Positions 1 to 11,273 are shown, counted from the first letter of the stretch. The stretch is 64,000 nucleotides of DNA from Galbula dea (GCA_013399015.1 VWZX01006724.1:33426-97425), one strand, 5' to 3'. Translations and numbers: made by a program. The notes: generated from the letters alone by a model not told the origin.

Positions 1-689
1 ATCAGTCTAATCTTGGGGGAAATAAAGCAAATATCTGCAAGAGATCAAAGCAAGGAGGAGATATCTTTTCCCAACCACAGCTAGTTCCTCTTTTCCAGGT
101 CTGATTGCCATCAGATGCTCCCTTGTCATTCCTGCTGGAGCACTCAGCTTCCTGAGTAAACAGGAAAAGAGGTGGCTAGTGCCTGCTCTGGGTTCCTCTC
201 AGCCCCAGAAACAATCATCTCCTCACTTGATCAAACAATCCCTAGGGCATGGAGTAGAGGAGCCATGTGAGGCTAATTGCATTCCATACTCAGCCTCCTG
301 GCATCTCAGCTATGCAGCCATCTCCAAAGCAAGGAGGGGTAGATCAGCAACCTGAAGGCCAATCCTACCTGGAAGCTTCCTTCTGTGCTGGATCACATCC
401 TCACTCCTTCCCCAGGTCGTTGTGGGAGGTAGGGAATGATGGGAGGGGAAAGTTGGGTGGAAGGAAGGCTCAAGAGTTGATGATTTAATTGCAGCAAAGG
501 GCAGGAGAGTGATCTGAGTAAGCCTTGCCAGGGTAGGAAGAAGAGGACAATCCTTGGCTTCTAGAAGAAGACTTTGCTCACCCAACTGTGGGTGATCCAC
601 CAGCAAGATGAAATCCTTGATGTCAACCAGTGCTGGATGCCACAGAGGAAGCAAATTTACTTGGGAGGCTTTAGACTATGTAGAAGGGA

Positions 690-820
690 GACAGAATTTA
701 TGCTGAGGGTGGGGAGAGCCTGGGCCAGGTTGGGCAGAGAGGTGGGAGGAGATGTCCCATCCCTGGAACCATCCCAGCTCAGGTTGGTTGGGGCCTGTGA
801 GCACATCCTGAAGATCTAGA
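690..820 (+). repeat. CR1 LINE 3' fragment
   Basis: Sense-oriented piece of a CR1 3' region, recognised from the 'gtggggagagcctgg' block and the following 'cagagaggtgggagga' block that recur in many copies here. The 3' tail is lost after the 'gtgagca' segment. Confidence 0.75.
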
Positions 821-1739
821 TTTAGGGGAATCAAATCTCCATGCCCCATGTGGTGTTTCATGTCTGCAGGGAAGAGTTCCATAGCTGCAGGACAATGGCT
901 CCACCCTTGATGTGCCTCCATCTCTGGTAGCTCTTGGGGGTGAAATGGGAAGTCCCTCTTGGATGATGGGGAGCCAAAAATGCTGACTATGCTCTTTTTT
1001 AGTGAGGTTTTCAAGAGAGATTCTCCTAGGCCCCAGAATACAGTGCTCAGAAGGCTCCTCTTCCTGGCCAACCAGTTGGCCAACCAGTTTGACACCTGAC
1101 CAACCTCTAGGGAGTGCAGTCTGTCTCCTCCTGGGCTCCAGGAACCTCTTCTTGCTTGAGGTTTGGGCTCTGTTGTGCTCCTTCCCTCAAAGCACTGCCC
1201 ACCACACCACCCTCTGCTTCTGCAAGAGACCTTAGCATGGGCCAGGGCCCAGAAGCATCATATTTGGCACATGACTTCTTCTCAGCTCCTTTGCCATGGG
1301 AGGATGGTCAGGGAAGGATGTTGCTGTGGGGTCCTGAGTCACTGGAGTTAATGGGATTGGTCAAATGACCAAATTGCTCATGAACTTAATAGAGGTCCAG
1401 AAAGAAGGGTCAATTAAAAGCAATAAGCCAACCCTCTGATCTTCTCCCATGGTACTAATGCAGATCAATTCCTCTGTCCTACAAAGTTTATTTCTCTTGG
1501 AAAGGACAATTTCTTGCTCATCAGGGGTAACAAGAGGTTGGCCAAAAAGTCACCACAGGAAGGGAGATGTAGGAGCAGTCCTCAGCTTTGGTTGTAGAAG
1601 GGGAGCCTGGAGCCCTAGGAGAGCATGAAGAACTGCACAAAACAGGCTGTGAGGAGCTTCTCAGTGAGTCTGAGTGTTGGAGGTTGCTCCTGGGAGGGGA
1701 TTTAAGAGTGCTTAGAGGGCAATTGCCTGTTGAGCATCA

Positions 1740-1986
1740 CCCTGCAGGGTTAGATCTAGGAAGAGATGTAAGGAAGCAATTGTTGCTGCTGAGGATGGGG
1801 AGAGCCTGGCCCAGGCTGGCCAGAGAGGTGGGAGGAGATGTCCCATGCCTGGAAGCATCCCAGGTCAGGTTGGCTGGGCCTGTGAGCAACCTGATCTAGT
1901 TAGAGATGTCCCTTCTGCCTGCAGGAGGTTGGACTAGATGACCTTGAAAGGTCACTGCCAACCCAAAGCAGTCTGTGATTCTCTGA
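1740..1986 (+). repeat. CR1 LINE 3' fragment with intact tail
   Basis: Sense CR1 copy ending in the typical 'ggttggactagatgacctt' segment and an ATTCTCTGA-type terminus at 1986. The left boundary is uncertain and could extend to about 1590. Confidence 0.8.
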
Positions 1987-3039
1987 GGAGGAGTTTAATC
2001 TGTCAGTATATTATACACCTAAATCTGAGCTAGTTGTTCTCTGTGTGCTTGCCAGCCCTCATGGTGTATTTGATGCAGTCAGAGGTGTTTCTCCTCCCCC
2101 AGAAGTCTAAGACCAGCAAACCACACTCTCCAGGTCCTTCCTACCACCTCCACAAGCCACCAGTGCACCAGGATGAGTCTTGGTTGGGGAAGAAGCAACC
2201 ACATGATGAACTGAGGCTGTCCAGCAAAGGAAGAGGCATGGAAAGAGTGAAGAAATCATGAGGTACTGAGGCTGGGAGGATGTCATGGGCAGTGCAGCTC
2301 CATGATGATGCTCACATGATGAGCTTAGGACAGCAATTCCAGTTTCCCCATGTAAACAACCAGGAAGGAACCAGTGCCAATGCCTTCCATTCTCCAGCAG
2401 GATTCCTGGCTTCCAGTGTCAACAGGATGCTCATGCTGGGCAGGTTGCTTGGTTTGGGTTGAGGTTGGTTTGGGTTTGGTGGTTTTTTTTTTTTTCCCAT
2501 TTAGCATTTCTGCCAGTGAGCTCATGGGGGAATTTGCTCACCTAAATGTAATCAGATGATCATGTTCCACCTCTGTGGTGGGAATACCTCAGAGGAATAT
2601 TGTCCATCCTGCATGGACCAGATGACCAACCATAATGGTCAGCAAAAAGCTTCAATCTCCTCATAGGCAGTTAATTTTAATTGATTAATTAATTAGTAAA
2701 GCCCACTTAAATTAAAGCCTCTTGCACTTCTCTGGCAGTGAAGGAAAAATGCCTTTTTAAATGGGTGCCCTTTTACTTTGCTTGGAATGGCTTGAAGAGG
2801 TCCTCAAGGTAACAGGAGTTGTGTCCTCATTGGCATTGCCAAGCATGGGTGCTGTTAACAGAGGGTGGAGAGGAATGGCTTGGGTGCACTGAATGGTTAA
2901 AGAGGTGTCAGAGACAGAGGTAGCTCAACAGCCTCTGGAAGTGTTGCTGGATTAGCTGTTCCTTACCATGGGAACCAGGAGGGGACATTTCTCACTGTAA
3001 ATCAGATCAATTCTTCATCTTCCCCTAAAGTCCAAGTCT

Positions 3040-3561
3040 GGAGCCTCTGCTGTCCAGGTCTGGAGCCCCTGTTCCAAGAGGGATATGGAGGTGCTGGGGT
3101 GAGGCCAGAGAAGGGCCAGGAGAATGATCAGAGGACTGGAGCACCTCTGCTACGAGGACAGGCTGAGAGAGTTGGGCTTGTGGAGCCTGGAGAGGAGAAG
3201 GCTCCAGGGAGAGCTGCTGGTGGCCTTCCAGTATCTGAAGGGGCTACAGGAAAGCTGGGGAGGGACTCTCTAGGATGTCAGGTAGGGATAGAACCAGGGG
3301 AATGGATGCAGACTAGAGGAGGGGAGATTTAGGTTGGGTATTAAGAGGAAGTTCTTCACTGTGAGGGTGGGGAGACACTGGAACAGGTTGCCCAGAGAGG
3401 CTGTGGAAGCTCCATCCCTGGAAGCTTTGAAAGCCAGGCTGGATGGGGCCCTGGGCAACCTGCTCTAGTGGGAGGTGTCCCTATCAGGCAGGGGGGTTGG
3501 AACTAGATGACCTTGAAGGTCCCTTCCAGCTCTGACAGCTCTAGGATTCCATGATTCTCCT
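3040..3561 (+). repeat. CR1 LINE 3' fragment, long copy
   Basis: Sense CR1 copy running from the 'gaagggccaggagaatgatc' region through 'cctggagaggagaaggctcc' to the 3' tail with 'ttggaactagatgacc' and 'attccatgattctc'. The apparent reading frame at 3099-3332 is part of this element, not a gene. Confidence 0.85.
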
Positions 3562-3744
3562 AACTGTTCCCCATTCTTATGCCACCTGAAAAGTAAACCA
3601 AAAAACCCCTAAGGTCTCATTCAGACATTTAGGGAAATAAGGAGCTGAAACTATCCTAGTGTATTAAATCCTGCTTTGGAAAAGTAATTAATCCCCTCCT
3701 TGATTGATTTTCTAATTACTGTGTCATTCCTGTTGGGAACCACA

Positions 3745-3751
3745 TGACTCA
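3745..3751 (+). promoter_or_regulatory. AP-1 site upstream of EDCRP
   Basis: A perfect TGACTCA lies 208 bp before the EDCRP TATA box. AP-1 is an established activator of epidermal differentiation genes; use at this site is inferred. Confidence 0.4.
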
Positions 3752-3958
3752 GGTGGCGGTTGGAAGCAGAATGTACTCAGGATCACATGGTTTGGTGTTT
3801 CTTTGTCCTGGAAGAGGGTTTCCATAAGAAAAAAAACCCACTTAGGATGTCAACAACTATGTAAAGCATGTAGAGGTGTAACCTGTTTGAGGTAGTTAGT
3901 GGTCAGGTGCCCATACCCCTGGGCTCCCTTGTTTCCGGAGGTGACGCCACGCAAGCTG

Positions 3959-4038
3959 TATAAAAAGGTTTGCATTTTGATGCTCACCTCAGTTGATTTG
4001 ACTTCTCCTTCACTTCCCTGCACTGGTGAACTGGTAAG
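3959..4038 (+). promoter_or_regulatory. EDCRP: EDCRP core promoter and non-coding exon 1
   Basis: TATAAAAAG at 3959-3967. Exon 1 should start about 30 bp later (near 3990) and end at 4033 before a consensus donor, CTG|GTAAGT, with GT at 4034-4035. The exon has no useful ATG, as is normal for EDC genes. TATA-to-donor spacing is 75 bp. Confidence 0.75.
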
Positions 4039-4862
4039 TCTTGCTTGGATTTAGCAGGGAATAATATGCTGACTGTGTTCACTTCATTGTTCTGCTCAAG
4101 AGATGTGATTCCTGATCACAGGAGAGCTTTGCTTCTGGTGTTTCTTTGTCCTGGATTTGGGGGAGAGAAGGTGTTGGACTCTGATTTGGAGTTTGCTCTT
4201 CCTTAAGTAGCTTGCAAATGTCCTCTCACCTCTTTGGAAACTGTGAGAGTCTCTCTCAGCCTCCTCCATCTTCTATCTTCATTCATTTATTCATACCTCA
4301 GCAAGCCTGGTAATGAAATAAATGAGTGGATGCTGCAGAGTAAGTCTTGGGACTTCAAAAGAGATGGGTGGGAAGAAATATTATCTGCAAGAAGAATGCT
4401 GCTGAATACCCCAGGGCAAAGCTGTAGGAGAAGTCAAGATGAGGCAATGAATGGGGAAGAGAAGCTGCCACCTCTGGGCCAACCCTTCTCTTGTGTCAGG
4501 ATGAGCCCATGAATTTTGATACCACAGTACAAAGCAGGAGGATTTGGGAGAGCTTCTGGTCTTCAGGCTTTACCCTCAGGCATCAGCAGCTCAACCTCTC
4601 CCAAAGGGGTGATGTGATCTGTGGTGTGCACGAGGAGCTGGAGATGTCATAAGCAAAAGATGGGCCCTGGGAGGCCTCCTGATTTCCTTAAGAAAAGGAG
4701 GAAATGAGCTATCTGCATGTTATGGCTTCTACAAAGTCTTGCTGTGGGCAAATCTACAACATCCAGATCTTATGGCTCTGGTCTTCCTAGCAGTGATGCT
4801 TGCAGGTTCTCAAGAGAGGAAAGAACAACCTGGCAGTGTTGATTGCATGTATCTGAAGCCAG

Positions 4863-5000
4863 GAATCATAGACCCAGAGAATGGTTTGGGTTGGAAAAGA
4901 CCTTAAAGATCACCTAGTTCCACCACTCCCCCTTCTGAAGGCAGAAACACCTTCCACTAGAGCAGGTGGCTCAAGGCCTCATCATCAACCTGGGTTTGAA
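4863..5000 (-). repeat. CR1 LINE 3' end, antisense
   Basis: Antisense CR1 3' terminus, starting with the 'aatcatag' end signature and 'ggtttgggttggaaaagacc'. It lies inside the EDCRP intron. Confidence 0.75.
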
Positions 5001-5099
5001 CCCTTCCAGGGAGGACTCATTAACACCTCCAGATGGATTCTTTTTCTACCAGCCCTTTTCTCAGCCCAACAGCTAAGATTTGAAGAGCTCAGGTTGTGA

Positions 5100-5272
5100 G
5101 TGAGGCTCAAGGAGAAAGATTGAGTGTCCTTTTGGGTCCAGGCTGCCCAAGGCAGTGGTGGAGTCCCCATCCCTCAAAGGGTTCCAGATCCAACTAGATC
5201 TGGTCCTTAGGGACATGGTGGCGATAGGTTGATGGTTGAACTTGATGATCTTGAAGGCCTCTTCCAACCTTG
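5100..5272 (+). repeat. CR1 LINE 3' end next to the EDCRP acceptor
   Basis: Sense CR1 3' end, with 'gcccaaggcagtggtggagt' then 'cttgatgatcttgaaggcct'. The 'cttccaacctt' tail leads straight into the polypyrimidine tract of EDCRP exon 2. Confidence 0.8.
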
Positions 5273-5320
5273 TATCTCTCTTCCTCCCTTTCTCCTTAGC
5301 TTCCCCAGCCCCTCAGGAAG

Positions 5321-5794
5321 ATGTCTTACTACGAGCAGTGCAAACAGCCCTGCCTGCCCCCTCCCATCTGCGTGCAGAAGTGTGCCAAGAGCGTGGAGCC
5401 CTGCCAGAGCGTCTGCGTGGAGCCCTGCGTAGAGGTCTGCCCCGCACCCTGCGCCACCCAGTGCACCACCACCTGCAGCACCCAGTGCGTGGAGCCCTGT
5501 GCCCCTCAGTGCACACCCTGTGTGGAGGTCTGCCCTGCACCCTGCCCCACCCAGTGCACCACCACCTGCAGCACCCAGTGCGTGGAGCCCTGCAGCACCC
5601 AGTGCGTGGAGCTCTGCCCACCTACGTGCGTGGACGTCTGCGCCAAGCCCTGTGCCACCCAGTGTCCAACCCCCTGTGTGGAGCCCTGTGCCACCCAGTG
5701 TTGCACCAAGGAGCCCTGTGTGGAGGTTTGTGCCTCCAACTGTGAGACCGTGTGCCTGGAGCCCTGTGGGACCGTTTGCTCCCGTCCATGCTGA
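5321..5794 (+). CDS. EDCRP: Epidermal differentiation cysteine-rich protein
   Basis: A 157-residue structural protein of the cornified envelope or feather/scale type. It has 38 cysteines (24%), nearly all in a strict CxxxC rhythm built from tetrapeptides such as VEPC, VEVC, PAPC, ATQC, TTTC and STQC, and almost no hydrophobic core, signal peptide or membrane segment. The N-terminus, MSYYEQCKQPCLPPP, resembles SPRR-type EDC proteins. A block of about 17 residues (VEVCPAPCxTQCTTTCSTQC) occurs twice, showing internal duplication. The whole coding sequence lies in exon 2, and the ATG follows the splice acceptor by about 20 nt. Known avian EDCRP proteins are Cys-rich and highly variable repeat proteins expressed in feathers; I match this one by composition and architecture, not by search. 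Disulfide cross-linking of keratinised cells is inferred. It could be another Cys-rich EDC member. Confidence 0.8.
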   Translation: MSYYEQCKQPCLPPPICVQKCAKSVEPCQSVCVEPCVEVCPAPCATQCTTTCSTQCVEPCAPQCTPCVEVCPAPCPTQCTTTCSTQCVEPCSTQCVELCPPTCVDVCAKPCATQCPTPCVEPCATQCCTKEPCVEVCASNCETVCLEPCGTVCSRPC

Positions 5795-6175
5795 TGGCCT
5801 TGGGTGTGAGCCCCAGGGCAGTGGAATATCTGCAGGCTTGGGGACATCCATGGAATGAAACAGAAGTTACTGACCCATCTGCAACGGATTGAGACCTCTC
5901 CTGATCTTGGTTACCTCTCTTGGTCTTGGAAAAGATTTCTCTGAAGGTTTCCAGCCTCTGCCTTTGCTTCCTAGGATACTTCTGCTGCTGCTATCTCAGC
6001 ATCTTCTTGGTAGCTGCAGTTGAGCAATGTTATACTGTTGGATGTCTTGGGGTGTCATCTGGCAATGGCTGTGGTGGAAGCTGTTGATGTTGGAAGATGT
6101 CTTCCTTTCTGTTCTTTAATTCTCATCTTGCCTTCTAATGCATGTCCTCTTCTCTTCTAATCTCTTATGTGCAGC

Positions 6176-6181
6176 AATAAA
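6176..6181 (+). promoter_or_regulatory. EDCRP: EDCRP poly(A) signal
   Basis: AATAAA 380 nt after the stop codon, followed by a T/G-rich stretch. It implies a 3' UTR of about 400 nt. Confidence 0.7.
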
Positions 6182-7532
6182 AATTGACCATTGTTGGCAC
6201 CATGTGTCTTCTGTCTTCCTTTCCTTCATCTCCTTGTTTCTGTGTCTCCAGACCCAAGAACATCTTCCTTTAGTTTTCACTTGAAAGAGGTGGTGGAGAG
6301 CTTGGGCCTCCAGAGGGATGATGGCAAAGGGCTGCAATGTCTTCTGGAAGCAAAGCATCCTCTGGTCAATAGTCTTCTGGCAGATAAGGAACAGGAGTTT
6401 TATCCTACTTGAAAATAATAAGAGAAAATTGATTTTCACCTTTGTTAATGATAGAATTTTGCTCTTTATAGCTCTGGATTTTGGGGAGAAAGCTTAGAAA
6501 CAGTTAAAAGGTAAACTAGAGTGGAAGAAATAACCAAATCTAAGAGAGAAGATCTTAGAGGTCTCTTCCAACCTTAATGATCCTGTGATTCAATGAATGT
6601 TCTTGCTGGGATTGTAATTACTTCTTAAAACCATTCTGATGGAGGTGAAAATGGTATTTATTGGAGGGATTCTTCCCTTAATCCTCACTAACTCAATACA
6701 GCAAATAGGACATTTGTCTTCAGGAGATGAATCTTCTTGTGGTTCAGGAACAGGTCCGAGCCCTGCAAGATTGCAGCCTTCTCCCCAGGTTTGCTGCAGA
6801 CACTTTGTGTGGCTTTGGGCAGGTCTCACCCTTGTCATCTGCAACGAGGAGAGGTCACATCTCTGCCTGATAGAGTGGTTGGCACGTTGAGTTTGTTAAC
6901 CTCTGGCAGGTCCAGTAAGACTTCAATTCACTTCTAAATGCATCCTCTGGATTTGGAGTCATACTTTTGAGAAGCCAAAGGAGACTCTTTGTCTGGAGGG
7001 ACATTTCAAACCCTGACTTTTGGAGATAAAGGTCCCACTGTCTTCCATAGCCTGCCTGGGACTTGCTTACCTCTGTCTCCATGATAGCCACACAACATTT
7101 CCATGTCTGGGGCATGAATTGCTATCCACCTACCATATCATTATGGCAAGGGTGGAGAAGATCTCATCTGGAGAAGAAAAGAGTTATATTTAGGTGTCTG
7201 TAAACACCGTTGCCAAACCAAGCTTTTAATGAAACCTTGTGTGCAGGTGTAGAGGGTTTGAGAGGAGATTCCTTTTGCTCTTCTGTCTGTCAACACCAAA
7301 AGGTGACACCATCCAGCAGGAATAAGGAGAGGCAAAACATGTCTCAGCTAGGCAAACAAATTCTACACCTGAACACACCTTTGGGCTCAGACAGAGGAAG
7401 CAGGGGTGGGTGGACCTGGTATTCAACGGCACAAGACCAGGGATGTGGAGCTCTGTTGAAGCCAGAGCTTTGGGGGATTCACCAAGGAGCTCTTCCTTGC
7501 TAATAACTGCTTGCTGCTGCCACACTGAGGAG

Positions 7533-7712
7533 CATAGGATCCTAGAGTTAGGGACCTTCTGGATCATCTAGTTCCAACCCCCCTGCCAGACAGGGACACC
7601 TCAAATCAGGTTGCTCACAGCCCCAGCCAGCCTGGCCTTCAAAGCTTCCAAGGATGGAGCTTCCCCAGCCTTTCTTGGGCAAGCTGTTCCAGTGTCTCCC
7701 CACCACTTGTAG
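7533..7712 (-). repeat. CR1 LINE 3' end, antisense
   Basis: Antisense CR1 copy with 'ggatcctagagttagggacc' and 'cagcctggccttcaaagctt' blocks, also seen at 39355 and 51906. Confidence 0.8.
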
Positions 7713-7802
7713 CACTGATACCCACTTTTAGGCATGGAAGAAGTCTTTGTCAGGAAGTCATCTGCTGTTGAGATTCATCCCACATGATGGAGTCACCAAT
7801 GA

Positions 7803-8022
7803 CTAACTCAAACACCAGGAAGAATTTCTTTCCTGTGAGGGTGGCTGAGCCCTGGCCCAGGCTTTGCAGAGAGGTTGTGGAGTCTCCTCCTGGGGAGAGA
7901 TTCCAAGCCCAGCTGGAGGTGACCCTGGGCAAGCTGCTGGGGATGACCCTGCTGGAGCAAGGGGAGGTTGGACTAGATGATCCCCAGAGGTCCCTTCCAA
8001 CCTTACCCATTCTGAGTCTCTG
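7803..8022 (+). repeat. CR1 LINE 3' end
   Basis: Sense CR1 of the 'ttgtggagtctcctcctggg' subtype, ending in 'gtcccttccaaccttaccc' and 'attctgagtctctg'. Confidence 0.8.
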
Positions 8023-9166
8023 CCTGACTTCCAAACATCCTCATCCAGCTCTCTCAGCTGTGTTAGTCATGGAGATTTTTGTTTCTTTGCACCAGGCATG
8101 GTAACCATGGCCAGGAGCACTCTGAAACCCCAGAGGAAGTGGCAGAGGAGCCCTGGTGGCTTGTGCTCCTCAGGCTTCTCCTACATGCCTGTGGTCAATC
8201 CTGAGCATTGCTATGTTTCCTCTGGACATCTACAACCAAGCAGTGACATTTGATCCACGTCAACCTCTGGCAAATCAGGCATGAGTGAGGGATATTGGGA
8301 TGATGTTCTGCTCTCCTGCACCCAGTGGGAGTCATGTCCATCATCCTTCCATGCACCACACATCTGTGGTGGAGGCTGGGTTGAGTGTGACCCCACAAGG
8401 CTGAGAGCACTGAGGACAACCCAAGGGAGGCTTTTCCATGCTTTGGTTGAAACATCTCTGATCCTTCCTTGGGAAGATTTCAAGGGGATCAACATTGAAT
8501 CCTGAAGCATGGATCTACCCACAGAAGAAAGGAATTCTACCACAGCTTCAGCAAGCCAAATCCAACCTTTCTAAAGAAGTAGTTTTGGTTGCCCCAGTGA
8601 GAAGCTAGCTGAAAGTGCAAAAGACAAAAGGAGGGAAAAGGTTTCTAACTCCTTGGTGATACAAAAGGTTTCATTCTTCTTCTGGAGGAAGGAGACTAGA
8701 GAAGGACAGAAGCAAACCCCAAATCCACAGACTGCCACACTCAGACCTGTTGCCCTTTCCCAGGAGCTGGGAAGCAGCACAGAGACCTCCTGCTCAGCTC
8801 TGTGCCAGCTGAAGATCTCTCCTGGTGATCATGATCAGGAAAAACAACCTAAACTTCATGCAAACATGTTCTGCTCCTTCCAGAGTGGATGTGAGCCACC
8901 TCTTCAATCTGAGGTCAGTGGTGGAATCCTTACCCAGGGTTGGGATCAGAGGAATTATTAATAAATTAGCCAGCTATTACCAGCTTGGGTGTGCCTTGCT
9001 TTAAAAACAACTAATCCCCCACACCTGGAAGAGGTGGCATCTCTCACAGACCTTGACTGAAGTCCAGGTGTATGGAGGTGTCAGTGGAGCAGGTTCTGGT
9101 TGTGAAAGATTCTGGTCATCAAGTTAATCTGTTGTCATCAGCTCCTGGGGCTGATTTCTGAAAGCA

Positions 9167-9253
9167 TATAAAAGCCTCCCCACTGGGGAAGGTTCATTCA
9201 CCTGAGTGGCTTCTGCTTCTCTTCCTCCAACAGTAGAAGACACCAAGGTGAGT
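9167..9253 (+). promoter_or_regulatory. SPRR-like gene core promoter and exon 1
   Basis: TATAAAAG at 9167-9174. Non-coding exon 1 starts about 9197 and ends at 9247 before CAAG|GTGAGT (GT at 9248-9249). The 81-bp TATA-to-donor spacing is the longest in the window. Confidence 0.7.
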
Positions 9254-10423
9254 CCTCTGCATGTCTAGCTCTATGGGTGGGGGTTTCTGGTCCTTATCCT
9301 TGGGAGACCAGGTGGAAGTTCTTTGTTTTCTCCAGTAACATTTGCACCTTGGCTCCTTAGCAGCTTCACCTCCATCCAGCTGACAGCCATATTAGGTTAT
9401 TTTGGGATGTTCCTGAGGTTCCAGACAGTGGCTTGGTCACTCTTTGGGTCAGCAAACCCTTGCCAATCCTCATCATTTTTATTCCCCCCCCCCCCTCAAC
9501 TGATAAGAATCCTTGTGGATAACCATTGGGTATTGAGTGGTAGCTACCAAAGGATGGCATCCACCAGCAGCTTGCTTTGCATCCACTGAGCAGCCATGGC
9601 TTGATGACTTCAGCCTCCTGGATCTCCAGGGCTCTGAGTTTCACTTCTCTGTAGGAAATCATCTCCTCACCAAAGCAGGAGGACAGTTCATCTGCATTTA
9701 ACCACCAGAAACATGTCTCCTGCTCTGAGGTACTCAATGACCTAAGCAGAGATGTGGCTGTTGTTAGAAGGGATTGTCACCAAACAACCTCTTTCCAGCT
9801 TTCTTCTCCTCCTTGACCAGTTTCAGCTCTTGCTCTGAGGTTCTCCTTGAACTGCCTTAAGAATTTCTGTTGCTTCTCAACTGGTCACAGTTGAAATGCT
9901 CAGAAAAACCCCAGTGAGCAGAGGGAAAGGAGTTAAAAACCCTCTCCCTGTTCCTCTTTTCCTCCACCTCTCTATCACAGGCTGCCCTGAGTTGGAAGGG
10001 ACCTACCAGGATCATCAAGCTCAACCCTTGTTGGGCTGTAGCCATTGCCTTGGTTGGCTCACAGCCTTTTTAGGATGCTGCTTGCCTCTTAGATTCATTT
10101 ATGCTTATACACAGCTATGCCCTGAGGCCTCAGCAGGGTGGCTGCTCTCTGTAGAGGCTAACTGTGGTGGGAACCCAGAGAAGCAGAGTGGGGCAGCTAC
10201 AGCAAACTGAAATCACCAACACAACCTTGGTCTGAACAGCAGCAAGCTCAGGGACTTCCAAGGGTTATTTTCCTCCTTGTGGGGTTGGTTTTCTTGCTGA
10301 TAGGATTAACTTTTCAAGGGTCTGTGCTGCTGGTTTGATGTCAAAGCTGAGCATCTGAGACTACTAACCAGTGAAGTGTGAAGGGTTGACAATAACTCAA
10401 GTGGCACCATGGTTTTCTTCCAG
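9248..10423 (+). other. SPRR-like gene intron
   Basis: Inferred 1176-bp intron from GTGAGT to the acceptor TTTTCTTCCAG ending at 10423. A poly-C run is at about 9484-9495 and a short antisense CR1-like scrap at about 9980-10030. Confidence 0.65.
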
Positions 10424-10434
10424 GCTTAGCAAAG

Positions 10435-10602
10435 ATGTCTTCCCACCAGCAGAAGCAACAGCAGCAAATCCCTTCCAAATGCCAGGAGAAGTGTGCTCCA
10501 AAGACTGTGGAGCAATGCCAGGCCCCTAAAGGAGAAGCCAAGTGTCCTGTGAAGAGCATCCCCCAGCAGCAACAACAGCAGCAGTGCCCAAAGCAGAAGT
10601 AG
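10435..10602 (+). CDS. Small SPRR-like Gln/Lys-rich cornified envelope protein
   Basis: A 55-residue protein, too short for common ORF cut-offs. It begins MSSHQQKQQQQ and ends CPKQK; mammalian small proline-rich proteins likewise begin MSSxQQKQ and end KQK, with the Gln and Lys at both ends used by transglutaminases. Composition is 17 Gln, 9 Lys and 5 Cys, with seven consecutive Gln at residues 44-50. The central KCQEKCAPKTVEQCQ stretch resembles a degenerate SPRR repeat. The ATG lies 11 nt after a strong acceptor, and a TATA-driven exon 1 and poly(A) signal are in the right places, so I believe it despite its size. The likely role is a cross-bridging precursor of the cornified envelope. I cannot say which named avian EDC gene it corresponds to. 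Neighbours are EDCRP on the same strand and the Pro/Glu-rich gene converging from the right. Confidence 0.78.
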   Translation: MSSHQQKQQQQIPSKCQEKCAPKTVEQCQAPKGEAKCPVKSIPQQQQQQQCPKQK

Positions 10603-10838
10603 CACTAACAGCAACGGTCACAAGGTGCTGTGGAAGATGCAAATGTTTCTCTCCTCCTGTCTCCTGTCTCCTGCCTCTGCCAGAAGAGCCAGAAATGTGC
10701 AGCACATCTTTGGTTTGCAGGCAGAGATCCCTTTGCCAAGAGATGCAGTTCATTCACCTGGGTTTATTCATCTTCTGCTGTCTACCTAGAAAATCCTTGT
10801 GGCTTTTATCTTCTCCTCTTCAATTTGGCACTTGCTAG

Positions 10839-10844
10839 AATAAA
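10839..10844 (+). promoter_or_regulatory. SPRR-like gene poly(A) signal
   Basis: AATAAA 236 nt after the stop codon, followed by 'agtgacc' and T-rich sequence. Confidence 0.7.
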
Positions 10845-11039
10845 AGTGACCTCATGATTTGCTTCCTGCTATTTTTGTTGCTTTCCTAGTGTCATTCATC
10901 CCCTTTGCTTTTCTCTCCTTAGCCAAATAATTACTTTTAACCATAGACTTGCATACTAGACACACATCCCCAGGGATCCATATACCTTTACCTTCCAGAT
11001 TTCCCAAGGAATTATATGGCTGTGGTTTTATTCCAGGTA

Positions 11040-11273
11040 CATCCAGATGCCTACAGCTATTGATGGGATGACCAGCTTAGATCTTAGGAGAAGGTTCTTC
11101 AGCCAGAGGGTGGTGGAACATTGGAACAGGCTCTCTAGGGATGCAGTCAAGGCACCAAGTCTCCTGGAAATCAAGAAGCACTTGGACAATGCCCTTAGCC
11201 ACATGGGGTTGTCCTGTGCAGAGACTGGATGATCCTGGTGGGTCCTTTCCAACCCAGGGTATGATTCTATGTA
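11040..11273 (+). repeat. CR1 LINE 3' end, distinct subfamily
   Basis: Sense copy with 'aggagaaggttcttcagcca', 'atcaagaagcacttggacaa' and an ATTCTATG terminus. It belongs to the same subfamily as the copy ending at 35192, and differs from most others here. Confidence 0.8.

Larger units (their letters stand above)
1..3744. other. gene-poor left flank
   Basis: Apart from three CR1 fragments and a poly-T run near 2482-2496 I see no gene here. No TATA box with a splice donor 60-80 bp downstream is evident, and the short open frames have no EDC-like composition. Confidence 0.6.
4034..5299 (+). other. EDCRP: EDCRP intron
   Basis: Inferred intron of 1266 bp from the GTAAGT donor at 4034 to the TTAG acceptor ending at 5299; alternative acceptors lie at 5308 and 5316. 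It holds two CR1 fragments in opposite orientations, the second ending about 25 bp before the acceptor. The rest shows no other feature. Confidence 0.65.
6182..9166. other. intergenic, EDCRP to SPRR-like gene
   Basis: No gene recognised. It contains a short CR1 tail at 6549-6597 and the two larger CR1 copies listed separately. A minus-strand TATAAAG near 6463-6470 has no donor at the spacing used by the real genes. Confidence 0.5.
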
